This document shows positions 12,681-22,977 of a stretch of DNA of 64,000 nucleotides, in pieces; positions within the stretch are counted from its first letter, which is position 1; each line of letters begins with the position of its first letter. Source of the stretch: Reticulascus tulasneorum (lineage: Eukaryota > Ascomycota > Sordariomycetes > Glomerellales > Reticulascaceae). Location: assembly GCA_001557505.1 (NCBI GenBank), contig LSAX01000002.1:1-64000 (forward strand). The letters are read 5' to 3'. The notes below the pieces were generated by a model that had not been told where the DNA came from, did not search any database, and saw nothing but the letters and a program-made list of their open reading frames with translations. A program made the position numbers and the translations under genes.

Positions 12681-14516
12681 ATGAACCCCATTTCCTATCG
12701 GCCCCTTGTGGGATCGGAGATTAGGCTAGTCAAAATCAAGCCCATCGATGACGGAGACCCATCCGTTCTCGATGTCGACCTCGTCCAACTCGATCTCGAT
12801 CAGGAGCTCAAGTTCTATGCTCTGTCTTATGTGTGGGGAGACAAAAGTCAAACGTTGCCAATTCGAGTCGATGGTATCCAAGTCGACGTCACGGTCAACC
12901 TCCATGGAGCGCTCTCGCAGCTCCGCAACGCCTTTTGGGCTGAAGAAGGCATGACAGACCTACGTGAAGTATCGGACCTCGTCTGGGTCGACGCTTTGTG
13001 CATCAACCAGTCCGACAAGGCCGAAAAGCAACTGCAGCTTCCCCGAATGACGGAAATCTATGGCATGGCGCACCAAGTGATGGCTTATCTTGGCCGCGCA
13101 CCACCGGAGTTTGAGTTGGACACAGAAATCTTCGTCCGATCCATACTCTGGCTGCCTTACATCGATCAGATGGACACATTTCACGTAGACTTTGACGCGG
13201 ACGAACCCTTCGAGGGCATTCCTTTCCCGGTTATGGACGCGTACGTGGGCGGTTTATACAAGGCTTTTATGAGCAGGTGGCCGCATCCGTTGCTCCTGGC
13301 CGTCACCGAGCTTGTCGGAAATCCCTGGTTCACCCGTGTGTGGATCGCGCAAGAAGCGATTCTCGCTCAAGATCTGTGGTTCATGTATCAAAATCATTTT
13401 GTTCAGTTTGGCCCCCTGTTTGAGGCATTGACCAAGATCCAGGTGGTTTTGCCCGACCACTATCGAATGAGATACTTGCAACATGCTGCCAATGCCATGC
13501 ATCTCTATCAATTCATGAAGCAAGATGGCCATGAGCTTCGCTCTGGGGATGGGAACATTGCCCTGGCACATGCGCTAAACAAGCTTCTGAGGGCCACGGC
13601 TATTCATGAAGCCACCGAACCCCATGATTGCGTGTACGGATTGCTGGGCCTTGCTAAAGCTGCTAATTCGCAAGACCTCCCATCCCAGTTGCTTCCAGAC
13701 TATTCATCACCTTTCTCTCAAGTCTTTTACAAGTACATCACGCATGTGATCCAGGCGACGGGAGATCTCAACAGACTGGACTCATCCCATCGACTCTTGA
13801 CCGGTGTTCCGAGCTGGGTTCCCGATCTCCGCCACGTAGGATCTCCAGCACAGTCGCCTCTCGGCAGTTCCTCTGTGTCCTTCTCGGAAGATGGCACCAA
13901 ACTCTTCACTCAGGGAATTCGGGTTGCAACCATCGCACTTGTATTCAGAGCAGCGGAACCGTCTGACTTTGAGGAAGGTGACTACGCCGACTCATTCGCA
14001 AATATCCACGCGTTCACGAACGCAATTCTCCGGCCAGCTTGTAAGATTCTTGGCTGTACAATAGATGTGGCGTTTGGCAAGCTTCGAAACAATCGACTGT
14101 TTACCATGCTCGATGAGAGCTTCCAGACTCTGTCGGACCTCACCACACCGCGGGCTCCGGGAAGTGACGAGGAAACGACGAGACAGGTGTTGTGTTTCCC
14201 ATTTGCCCAGGAGCTGGCTGCCGGCCAGATATTTCTAACAGAGAACGGGATCTTGGGAATCAATCACCGATTTGCCGATGATACCCTCGATACAATTTCA
14301 GAAGCTACGCCTGACATTCTCTGCATACTAAAAGGTGCCTCAAACCCCGTCCGTCTACGACCCGCGCAAGGTGGCTACCTCTACCTTGGATCCTGCGACA
14401 CCTGGGACGAGGAGCTGCAAATGACACATCAATACACATGGGACAAGGAAATGACTGGACCATATGATGAAGCATACTTTTCGAACAAGACCCTAGAGGA
14501 GTTTGTACTTGTGTAA
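12681..14516 (+). CDS. HET-domain protein, 611 aa
   Basis: A heterokaryon-incompatibility-type protein, usually a cytosolic trigger of programmed cell death after non-self recognition. It is a single uninterrupted exon. The HET hallmarks are present in order: FYALSYVWGD at residues 45-54, VWVDALCINQSD at 101-112, and EIYGMAHQVMAYLG at 125-138, followed by the family-typical WFTRVWIAQEAIL and HDCVYGLLGLA motifs. No NACHT, WD40 or prion-forming extension is visible, so this is a stand-alone HET protein. It lies 4.7 kb from the NLR. The trigger or partner cannot be told from sequence. Confidence 0.93.
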   Translation: MNPISYRPLVGSEIRLVKIKPIDDGDPSVLDVDLVQLDLDQELKFYALSYVWGDKSQTLPIRVDGIQVDVTVNLHGALSQLRNAFWAEEGMTDLREVSDLVWVDALCINQSDKAEKQLQLPRMTEIYGMAHQVMAYLGRAPPEFELDTEIFVRSILWLPYIDQMDTFHVDFDADEPFEGIPFPVMDAYVGGLYKAFMSRWPHPLLLAVTELVGNPWFTRVWIAQEAILAQDLWFMYQNHFVQFGPLFEALTKIQVVLPDHYRMRYLQHAANAMHLYQFMKQDGHELRSGDGNIALAHALNKLLRATAIHEATEPHDCVYGLLGLAKAANSQDLPSQLLPDYSSPFSQVFYKYITHVIQATGDLNRLDSSHRLLTGVPSWVPDLRHVGSPAQSPLGSSSVSFSEDGTKLFTQGIRVATIALVFRAAEPSDFEEGDYADSFANIHAFTNAILRPACKILGCTIDVAFGKLRNNRLFTMLDESFQTLSDLTTPRAPGSDEETTRQVLCFPFAQELAAGQIFLTENGILGINHRFADDTLDTISEATPDILCILKGASNPVRLRPAQGGYLYLGSCDTWDEELQMTHQYTWDKEMTGPYDEAYFSNKTLEEFVLV

Positions 14517-15831
14517 CAATGTGTGGAAAGCAAATGGTATAAAGTCAGTTGGCGCAGTCATTGACATCTCGAGGAGCCAAAGGTTTGGAACGCCACCGAA
14601 ATAGCGACCGCATATCAAGGCGTGCTAACACGGCCGTTACATCTGATCCCCAAATCGGCGTCATCAGCTGAGATCATTAAGTGACACCTACCTATTTGAA
14701 ACAATTCGGCAGACACTCTGCATGGTCTAGTGAATGATAAAGCGCTGACCCATCAGGGTTGTCGAAGACTTAGTTCCACAACATGGTAAAAGGAGTCGCA
14801 GGAACTTCAGCTTGGCCATCATGACAAGGGCGGAACCCTGGGGGCCAACGAGGTACGTTCCGGGGAGTCACAACAGCGTATTGTGGCCAGGGTTTCTTAG
14901 CTACTGGTGCCTTGATTCAAGCTGCCCGTTCAAACACGCATCACCTCGTCCTTAGACTAAATATGATGAAGAGACTCCTGATAATGCAAAGGATTTATTT
15001 TCTGCGTGTATTGTACACTTAAGAGCAAGTGGGTGCGTCAGAACCCTGGGGGAAGTAATTGCCGTCCCCTGCTCGTTGCCTTTTGGCATGATCCCCATGT
15101 TCTCAATCACAATCTCGCTCCTAAGAATCTCGCACTCACTAACTATCGGTGTTGCACAGTTCGTCATCAATTGTTTGAAGGAGACATGTCATGAGCACCT
15201 AGCTATCCTGATTGATGCCCACATCCACATGAACAACATGGATAGGCGGTCCCGAGCCAGCACCATTTTGGCGGCGGTCAATTTGAGAATGCGGCGACAT
15301 CCCCAAGCGGATTAAGCGTCCATATTCTATGGCAGTAGCGTCTGTACGAACGACATATCTGAGTAAACAAATAGAGTATATCGATGGGAAAGAACCCAGA
15401 ACATGCCCATCTACGTACCAGTATCTGCACCTCCTACCTCCTTCTCCTTGGACACGTCGACAGGGGCTGCAAGTACGGCTGCACCTGCGAAGTTCAAGAT
15501 GACAATAGCTATTTTCATATTTTGCAGCCGCATGGAATGCGAAATCGTGATAATTGGATGATGTGGTACGCCGTTTTACGGTTGATGAGACGGATTGAAG
15601 CTAGGATGGGCTAAATTTCTCAATAATAAGAAAGTTTATGTATTAAAAAGTCTACAATAGATAAAATATAAACGATACAATATTAAGATAGATATTTAAT
15701 GAAATATTTATCCAACATAACATAGTATCCTCCAAGTGCTCGATTTACTTACACCTATTCTACTAGAGTTTAGATAAAGATCTTTCCGATGGTACGTCGC
15801 GGGAAATTATCCCGCAATGTGATTATTCCCT
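14517..15831. other. Intergenic, no gene supported
   Basis: Short open stretches on both strands (for example 15076-15315 plus and 14952-15170 minus) show no family motif. The segment from about 15610 to 15780 is AT-rich. Nothing is annotated here. Confidence 0.5.
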
Positions 15832-17903
15832 TCACTCATTCTCTTGAGGCTTCATTTTATGCAGCTTGTGAGCCAAGTCTTGAGCATATCCACACATAGT
15901 CATCGTGGGATTCCAACTACCCGCAGTTGGAAAGAGGGCAGCCCCAGTAACATGAACATTCTCAATCCCATGAGGACGATAAAGCTCATCCACAGAACCA
16001 CCAATTTTCTTAGGTCCCATAAAACAAGTGCTTGACTCATGAACAATACCAGGGATTCGAATAGTGTCGACTGCTGGTTTTGTCTTGATCCAGCCATGAG
16101 TTTTCTCATCCCACCATTCGATACTCGACGCGTGTTCATCGCCGCCTGCCATTTCTTTAATAGTATCGTAGGTTGCCGTATCCATCACGTCCCAACAGGC
16201 ATAATCCTCCTTACACAAGGTGTATTGCAGGGTGACGTTGCAAGTCGGGTCAGTAGATTTGTTGAGAGTGACATGATTCTTGGTGTTCTTCTCGCTGAAC
16301 TCCCCAAGAGCCGAGCAGACTAAACCATACAGGGTTAGCTATTATCCTCACTTGCAAAGGTCAGTTTCATACCAAACACAACGTAGTCCTCAGAGCCAGT
16401 AAGTTGATCAAGGGTCGCCGCCGCAGCATAATCTGGACATTCACGAGCCGCGTCCTCTGCATCGTCTTTCGGGTTGGGACTATTCAGCGCCGTGACCGAG
16501 ACGTGATACTGTAGGCCATTCTTAGGATCCTTGCCAGCGAGGTATGCAGCAGCGATTTGGAGCGTGTCTTCTTTTTTCCAGCCCTTGATGTTCTTCACAG
16601 GGCATCTGCCTGAGATATGTGTCACGAAGTGGCCTGTAACCCTCTTACCGACGGTGTCATGGCAAGTCTCGAAAGAGTTCAGCAACATCGTGGCGTTGGG
16701 AATGGTTCCTGCGCAGAGGATGATCTTGGTCTTGTTACCAGTCCACGATAAAGTACCCTTGCTGGTTTCGATAACGCGGACCAAATCATCATCGTCGCTT
16801 TTAACCATGGTTTTCGCCACACAGTCAACCATTATTTCTAAAGGCGCGCCCTTGTCAGCTTTAGCTAGGTGCCTCTGTCGTTCCAAGATGCCAAGAAGAG
16901 GCCCAGGGACAGAAAACTTGTTAAATCGCAGAGCAGAAGTTGGGCTGCGTCGTCCGACAGCAAGTGGGGCTGACTCAACATAGTCCGCAGTAGGAATCTT
17001 GCCAACCGAGTCTTCAAGAATGCGGTCAATGGCAGTCTGCAGGCTTCCAAAGATGCTATCATTGATTTGATTTGCGGGTGTGACATTCAAAAGCTCTTTG
17101 GCCTCTTTCCAGAACTTCTCATGTCCAGCAGTCTTTTTCATGGCCTCGGGAAAGTCGCGCATGAGGTCTAGACATGGCCTTGGGCTCCATGCGGACCAAA
17201 ATGTAGATCGGCCACCGAAAAATGGGCAAGAGCCGTGGCAAAACTGGAGCTCCTTTGTTTCAAAGGTCTTGCGTGAGAGGGTCCAGGGAAATGTCTCAGA
17301 AGGCCCTCCCAGAACCATGTTGAAAGGAATTGGTAGGTTCTGGAAGTGGGAAGGAAGCCAAAAGCCTGTACCAAATTAAGTATGAGACGACGGCACCACT
17401 GTAACGGTATATAATAAAGTAACAAGGGAAACTAGTAGGAAATCCTCACCTCCACGCTCTAAGCAAAGAATCTTGACACACGGGTCGAGTTCGAGGGCCT
17501 TCTGAATAAACGCGAGAGCAGTAAAACCCGAACCGACAACGATGTAATCAAAGTCTCCATGGTCCAGTATATTCCCCCAAGTCTGGTCACTAAGTGGAAT
17601 CAAGGTCAGAGCTGGATAAATATTGCAAAATGCAAGTGTTATTGCATCATACCTCACGAAGTAGTTAAGTGCCATGACCGACGTAGAAGTAGGTCCCTGC
17701 ACACCAGGCACAGGGTACCCACAGGTGTTAGCTGGCAGAGGCTGACGGTCATTGTGATTTTTACCAACGCGGCAGTGGAAGCTGGGGATCGTTTTCCCTG
17801 GGATGGTTAGGTAGTCCGGGAGGCTTTCAGTGTTCATTATGGAAGCAGGACCACACGCAGCCGTATCTTGTAGAAGTGAGTAAATGGTTTGGTTTGCTTT
17901 CAT
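15832..17903 (-). CDS. GMC-type FAD oxidoreductase, pyranose-oxidase-like
   Basis: A flavin-dependent sugar or alcohol oxidoreductase of the glucose-methanol-choline family; substrate unknown. Four exons (17903-17653, 17589-17450, 17365-16373, 16319-15832) give 623 residues in frame; introns are 63, 84 and 53 nt. The dinucleotide-binding motif is DYIVVGSGFTALAF, followed by CLERGG. CHGSCPFFGGRSTFWSAW and IILCAGTIPNATML fit the family. The C-terminal catalytic pair is probably the His in GIVHESSTCFMG and the Asn in SWNPTMTMCGYAQ, the H/N arrangement of pyranose oxidases. No clear signal peptide is present, so it is probably intracellular. The apparent stop inside the long exon lies within the third intron. 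Confidence 0.9.
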
Positions 17904-19188
17904 GTAGCCTGTTTATTTGTCCTTGTAACTGATCCGGAGCGCCCTATTTATGTTTTCATGGCACGCAGCACCTTTGTGAGCTGCAAGGAGAGGGATACCA
18001 TGTTAGAACGCTATGCCGACATTCTGGTTTTCGCAACCCTTGTCCAGTCAGCAATAAACTCTTTCGTGGCTACCTGCTCTCAACTTACTTCTACCCTCGC
18101 CCCGTTTCGACGGGCTAGTTCTAGACCGCTGTAGCTACACATCCAAGCCACGCGTAGATTCAAATCACTCGGCGGTGTGGGGACAATATCTAAATTATAC
18201 CCAACCATGTGGGGTATGTGCACAATCGGGGTCTCGGTCAAATATATTGAAAGTTATTCGAGTCTTCGCACGACTAGTTTTGTGAGAAAACAGAGGAAGG
18301 TTCACGAAAGGAAGTTTCCGATTGGAGCAACTCTTTCGAGGAATAATCCAGCCTAAACTCCTGTGCATCAACTGAGACTAACGTATTCAGACTGCATTCC
18401 AGACCACGCCGGCCTGATACTGGAGGCTGGCTGAGCTTCCCAAAGCATCATGGTACAATAATACTGCATGTGACCAAGCGAGAGAATTAAATGAGGTATA
18501 GAAATAGGCTTTTCAATAGAGTTTTTGATAATCAGTCCTCACGCACTACAACCAACAACGGACAGCTACCAAGCCTACAGCAAAGAGCCCTTTCTTCAAG
18601 TCTATTTCTTTGAGACCACTGCCTGGGGAATACCACTTTTATTAAAGGTTGGGAGCCGTCTATCTGTATCGAGTTTCTGGCACGTTCAAAGTCAAAGTAC
18701 CTATCATTTTTCTGCACGCAGTAGACGTTACCCGAAACTATTGTTTCACACTAATCAATACTAGACACTGTCTCAAACTGCAAGGGTCTACTTGGTTGTA
18801 TTGACATCTGACGCTGTGAATTGGGGCTTGCGCCACGACTGGGTCCCCCGAGGCCTCGATTCCTTCATGGCTGAACTTTACTGCTAATATACCAATGCCC
18901 CGACCCAGCTGAGCTTCTGCCTTGCCCGACCCGTGTCTTAGCTCGCCACTGGCGGTTCCTACCGAGCATCAGCTCCCTCAGGTCTGCCGCTTCCGGCTTA
19001 GCAGGATAGAGGCTGTAACTGGGTAAGTCACCAGGCGACTATGTTGATCTTGGATGTATATAAATATATATGGAGTCAATGTGTCCGTTCTCAAACTCCC
19101 ATCCCAGACACCAATGAAATACAAAGAAATAGAATAGTAGCGGTACAACAAACGAGCGCTATAAACCACTGTGCATTGTCAAGCAAAT
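17904..19188. other. Intergenic between divergent genes
   Basis: Shared upstream region of the GMC oxidase (minus) and the RNase T2/oxidase fusion (plus). No coding gene is recognisable. A TATA-like TATATAAATATATATGG at about 19057-19073 lies some 115 bp upstream of the fusion's ATG and may be its core promoter. Confidence 0.5.
19057..19073 (+). promoter_or_regulatory. TATA-like element upstream of the fusion gene
   Basis: The stretch TATATAAATATATATGG stands out in ordinary-composition DNA and lies about 115 bp before the ATG at 19189, a normal TATA-to-start distance for a fungal gene. Function is inferred from position only. Confidence 0.4.
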
Positions 19189-22100
19189 ATGACTTGGCAC
19201 GCCCAACTTGCGCTGGTGTTGGCCCTGGCCTGCCTGGTAGCCGCCTCGTGCTCCGGCAAGTCGGACGCCTGCTCCGACAACCCGATCATGATGCGGCGCT
19301 TCAATCCGCTCAACTTCCACGCCGATACATGCAACCTCAAGTGGAAGCTCCAATGCAGCATCAAGGACAAGCACGGCGGGCTGCAGCAAAAGCCGCCGCC
19401 GTTCTCGCTATGCAATGCCTTTCAGCAGCCAGCTGGGCTGATACCTATCGACGCCTATACGCTGTCGATGCAGGATAATGACTTCGCCCCGGACTCGGCC
19501 CGCTTCACGCTGCATGGCCTGTGGCCCGGGTCGGCGGGCGGCTCCGGCGAGAAGAACCAGCCCTACGGCTGCCTTCGCGGTGAGGAGTTCGACGAGAAGA
19601 TCGTCACCACCTTTAACGGCCTGCTAGACTACTTCTGGCCGACAAACCCAAAGTACAAGAACACGATGCAATGCTTCATCCTATCCGAGTGGATGAAGCA
19701 CGGCACCTGCGCAGTAATCCCCGGCGCCGATGGTACAGCGTTCCGGCTGCCGCAGGAGGCCTACTTCCGCACAGCGTTTGTGATAGCCAACGAGTTCAAC
19801 GCAAACAACGCCCTGCGCAAACTGCTACAGAACTCGCAGGACCCTGAGGACGTAGAGCCGCTCATCAGCACCCGCTGCGTTCAGTGCGCATATCTGGCGA
19901 CAGTGGGCTGGACAGCCACGGACGTGGCGAGCGTGCCGCGCATGTCAAGCGACTGCGTCGACCAGTGCTTTGCGTGCGGCGACCACTGGGACACATGCGT
20001 GCCGGAGCAGCTAAATAGCACCGTGCTACTAGACCCCAGCAACGCGCCTCTGAAAAAGAGTGAAAATGGTAGTAACAGCAATGAATATGCGAGCTTCCCG
20101 TTGTTGGAATATGCTATGCCAGCCCTTGCAAGCAGCAACAACATCTCCCCATGGCAGGGCACCTGGCGCTCGTTTGGCGCCGAGCAGCTTGGGTCTGGCA
20201 AGTTCGAGTTCGCGCAGACCTTTACTGACAATGTCCTGACTGTTACTACCGACAGCCCATACCCCCAGACGTGCACCTATGGGCAGCGCGGCCCTGGGGA
20301 GCTGGTACTGCACTGTGGCGCTAAGCACATGGAGGACTGCCTGGTGCAGCGACTGCCAGACATTGGCGGGCTCGAGGTAGCCTTTCTGGCATGCAACCAT
20401 ACCGGGGCGCCGGCGCCGGCAAGCTTCTATTCCGCCATGGACACGCCTGGGTGCGGCAACTTTCTTATGTTCCGTTGCAAGGCGTCGGAGCCGGGATGTG
20501 CCTTTTCTCCGGATGCTATCTCGGCAGCCGGCAGCAAGGCGTCTAAGCCCAAAACCGAGACCGAGTCCAACTCCAACTCCAACACCAAGCCCAGCCCTGT
20601 GAGCCACTCCCAGCCAGGCATTGCCGGAGCACCCCCCTCTCTACTGGGCTCATGGCGCACACTCCAGGTATCTAGCCACTATGAAAAGGGCCTCGCGCGA
20701 TGGGACTTTAATGCCGATGGTCAGGCATCGCTGCAGTGGCCAAACTACTCCGACCGCGGCGTACAGCGCTACTCAGTCTCGCACTCCGGCGAGGATCCCA
20801 GCCTGGTGCTCCTTACCAGCGCCAGCGGCACCATCACCGCCTGCCGCTTCCAGTTCCAGTACCGGCCGGTGTACTCGTACGCCGTGCTTGACTGCGGAGC
20901 GCCGAACCAGCCGGCAGAAGACAAGGAAAACACGCAAAACACGCAATGGGCCATGGGTAGATGCAACCCGTGCAACGCCCACTGTCGCTACTCGTGCAGC
21001 CCCGAGAACGACTTCTGCGGCACCGGCTCATGCGACCCGGCCGACTCGGTACAAGCAGCATCTACCGGCGCCCTGCCCTCGGCGCCTCACAATACGCACA
21101 CAGCGCCCAAAGACGGCCATGACTGGTGCACACCTGAAGACTCTAGCTGCTGGCCTACCAACACAGCCATCCGCAAGCTGGAGCGGGCGCTGGACCCCAA
21201 TGTGCCCCGGCTCGGCGTCCAGTGGAGCAGTTACCCGCAACCACAGCCGGCACCGGTACCGACAGATTCTGATAAGAACCAGTCCTTCTATGGCCTAGGG
21301 GCCTCGCCTGCGGGCCTCAGGGCGCTGTACTTTTACGAGGACATCGCCGAGATGCGGCGACCGTGCTTCAACCCGGCCGATGGACCTTCTGTATGGAACA
21401 GCGCGTCGGACGTGTGCAAGGCAGCGCTGCACCAGAACGATTACCGCAACTGGAACCCCTTTATTGTTGTCTTCCCGCTTAACGAGCGCCATATAGCTGC
21501 CGCCCTTACATTTGCCGCGCGGCACCGCCTGTGTATCGCTACAGCCGGCACTGGCCACGAGTATAACAGCCGTAACTCATGCCCGACCGGCGGCATCCTT
21601 ATCCGCACGATTCTGCTTAAGGACAAAGCCTTCATGCCTACCTGGCGTGAGGACCCGGCCCTGGCCCCCGTCGGCGCATTCCGCTTTGGCGCCGGCTCTA
21701 TCTTCGCCGAGATGCATAACTTCTCGGCCGAGCACGACCGCGTCATTTCGTCGGGCTGGTGTTCCACCGTCGGCATGGTCGGCTTCCATCTCGGCGGCGG
21801 CCACGGGCCTTTTGCACCATCTATGGGCCTCGGCGTCGATAATGTGTTAGAGATTGAGGTGCTGCAGGTCGGCCGCGACGCCAACGGCCAGCCTGTCGTT
21901 CACAAGAAAATCGCCAGTCGCCGCTACAATCCACAGCTCTTCTGGGCCATGCGCGGCGGCGGCGGCGGTGTCTGGGGCGTCATTCTCTCCATGACGATAC
22001 GCGCCCACGCCGTGCCTAACGGAGGCCTCAGCCACGTCGTCATCCCCCTAAACGGCACCTTTTGCCCGGACTCGCGGCAGTTTGGCTACCAATGGCTACG

Positions 22101-22977
22101 CGGCATGTGGACTCGCTTCGCCGCGTGGCAGTTAATGCTTAACCACAAGGTCAGCACGCAGCCCGGCTTCTTTATTAACACCACCAAGTACGGGACAGGT
22201 GACCTCTGCGCAGTCACTTGGAAGTTCAACTTTGAGTACTTCTACGCCGGCAGTCAGAAAGAGCCGGACTATATTCTGTTCCGCGAGCGCCTCAAAGACG
22301 TGCTGCAGGCGACGGATGTGCAGGAGAAAAACTTCAAGTCGGCCTATCAGTACCTCCTTACCATGCCCGCCAACCAGTTTCAACTCGTCGTTACAAACCC
22401 GCTGCCGGCGCCGCACCTGCCCTCTGACGAGGCTACCGGGTCTCAGAACTCGGTCTTTGTCTCGCGGCAGGCTATGGAGACAAAGTTCGCCTCGACTATG
22501 ATGGACGTGCTGGATATTTGCGTTGCGTCCTTGGAGAATCCTGACAAGACGTCGCCGGATCTATCGCGCCATCGCTGCGGCTTCCACTACCTCTACACGT
22601 CGATGACGGGCAATCTGGGGAGCGTACAACCAGACGACACGGCCATCTCGCCGAGCTTTCGCTCGGCGCTCATGCTGTGGAATGCGCGAACCTTGACGAC
22701 GAAGCAGTCGAACGACACGCTGTATAAGCTTGGGCCGAACAGCTATTTCTCCGAGAGCTCGTATGTGATGCACAACTGGACGGATAGGTACTGGGGCCAG
22801 AAGAGATACGAGCAGTTGCTGGCTGTGAAGAAGGCGCACGACCCTGGAAATCATTTCTGGTGCCATCATTGTGTTGGGGATGACCCGAATGATGCGTATG
22901 GGGAGCCGCTAGGTGCTGCAGCTGATGTTGTTAAGAAAAATAAGAAAGATGAGAAAGATGAGAAAGATGAGTTGTAG
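19189..22977 (+). CDS. RNase T2 fused to BBE-type FAD oxidase, KDEL-terminated
   Basis: An intronless 1262-residue secretory protein. Residues 1-23 form a signal peptide. An RNase T2 domain follows: CAS I FTLHGLWP at 106-113 (catalytic His109) and CAS II SEWMKHGTC at 166-174 (Glu167, Lys170, His171), so the catalytic residues are kept while the His usually preceding the Glu is Ser. Two related beta-rich modules start near WQGTWRS (Trp322) and LLGSWRT (Trp489), then a Cys-rich linker. From about 740 comes an FAD_binding_4/BBE oxidase: His790 in AGTGHEYNS and Cys858 in SGWCSTVGMVG fit bicovalent FAD, GFHLGGGHG follows, and RYWGQKRYEQL begins the BBE tail. The last four residues are KDEL, an ER-retrieval signal. 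The ATG at 19189 is chosen because it starts the signal peptide. GC content is visibly higher than in the flanks, suggesting transfer or a different history. I know no described enzyme with this architecture. Confidence 0.9.
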   Translation: MTWHAQLALVLALACLVAASCSGKSDACSDNPIMMRRFNPLNFHADTCNLKWKLQCSIKDKHGGLQQKPPPFSLCNAFQQPAGLIPIDAYTLSMQDNDFAPDSARFTLHGLWPGSAGGSGEKNQPYGCLRGEEFDEKIVTTFNGLLDYFWPTNPKYKNTMQCFILSEWMKHGTCAVIPGADGTAFRLPQEAYFRTAFVIANEFNANNALRKLLQNSQDPEDVEPLISTRCVQCAYLATVGWTATDVASVPRMSSDCVDQCFACGDHWDTCVPEQLNSTVLLDPSNAPLKKSENGSNSNEYASFPLLEYAMPALASSNNISPWQGTWRSFGAEQLGSGKFEFAQTFTDNVLTVTTDSPYPQTCTYGQRGPGELVLHCGAKHMEDCLVQRLPDIGGLEVAFLACNHTGAPAPASFYSAMDTPGCGNFLMFRCKASEPGCAFSPDAISAAGSKASKPKTETESNSNSNTKPSPVSHSQPGIAGAPPSLLGSWRTLQVSSHYEKGLARWDFNADGQASLQWPNYSDRGVQRYSVSHSGEDPSLVLLTSASGTITACRFQFQYRPVYSYAVLDCGAPNQPAEDKENTQNTQWAMGRCNPCNAHCRYSCSPENDFCGTGSCDPADSVQAASTGALPSAPHNTHTAPKDGHDWCTPEDSSCWPTNTAIRKLERALDPNVPRLGVQWSSYPQPQPAPVPTDSDKNQSFYGLGASPAGLRALYFYEDIAEMRRPCFNPADGPSVWNSASDVCKAALHQNDYRNWNPFIVVFPLNERHIAAALTFAARHRLCIATAGTGHEYNSRNSCPTGGILIRTILLKDKAFMPTWREDPALAPVGAFRFGAGSIFAEMHNFSAEHDRVISSGWCSTVGMVGFHLGGGHGPFAPSMGLGVDNVLEIEVLQVGRDANGQPVVHKKIASRRYNPQLFWAMRGGGGGVWGVILSMTIRAHAVPNGGLSHVVIPLNGTFCPDSRQFGYQWLRGMWTRFAAWQLMLNHKVSTQPGFFINTTKYGTGDLCAVTWKFNFEYFYAGSQKEPDYILFRERLKDVLQATDVQEKNFKSAYQYLLTMPANQFQLVVTNPLPAPHLPSDEATGSQNSVFVSRQAMETKFASTMMDVLDICVASLENPDKTSPDLSRHRCGFHYLYTSMTGNLGSVQPDDTAISPSFRSALMLWNARTLTTKQSNDTLYKLGPNSYFSESSYVMHNWTDRYWGQKRYEQLLAVKKAHDPGNHFWCHHCVGDDPNDAYGEPLGAAADVVKKNKKDEKDEKDEL

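Noticed and set aside
16320..16372. Stop codon inside the GMC oxidase
   Set aside because: It lies in a 53-nt intron with GTATGA donor and TTTAG acceptor; splicing restores the family sequence.
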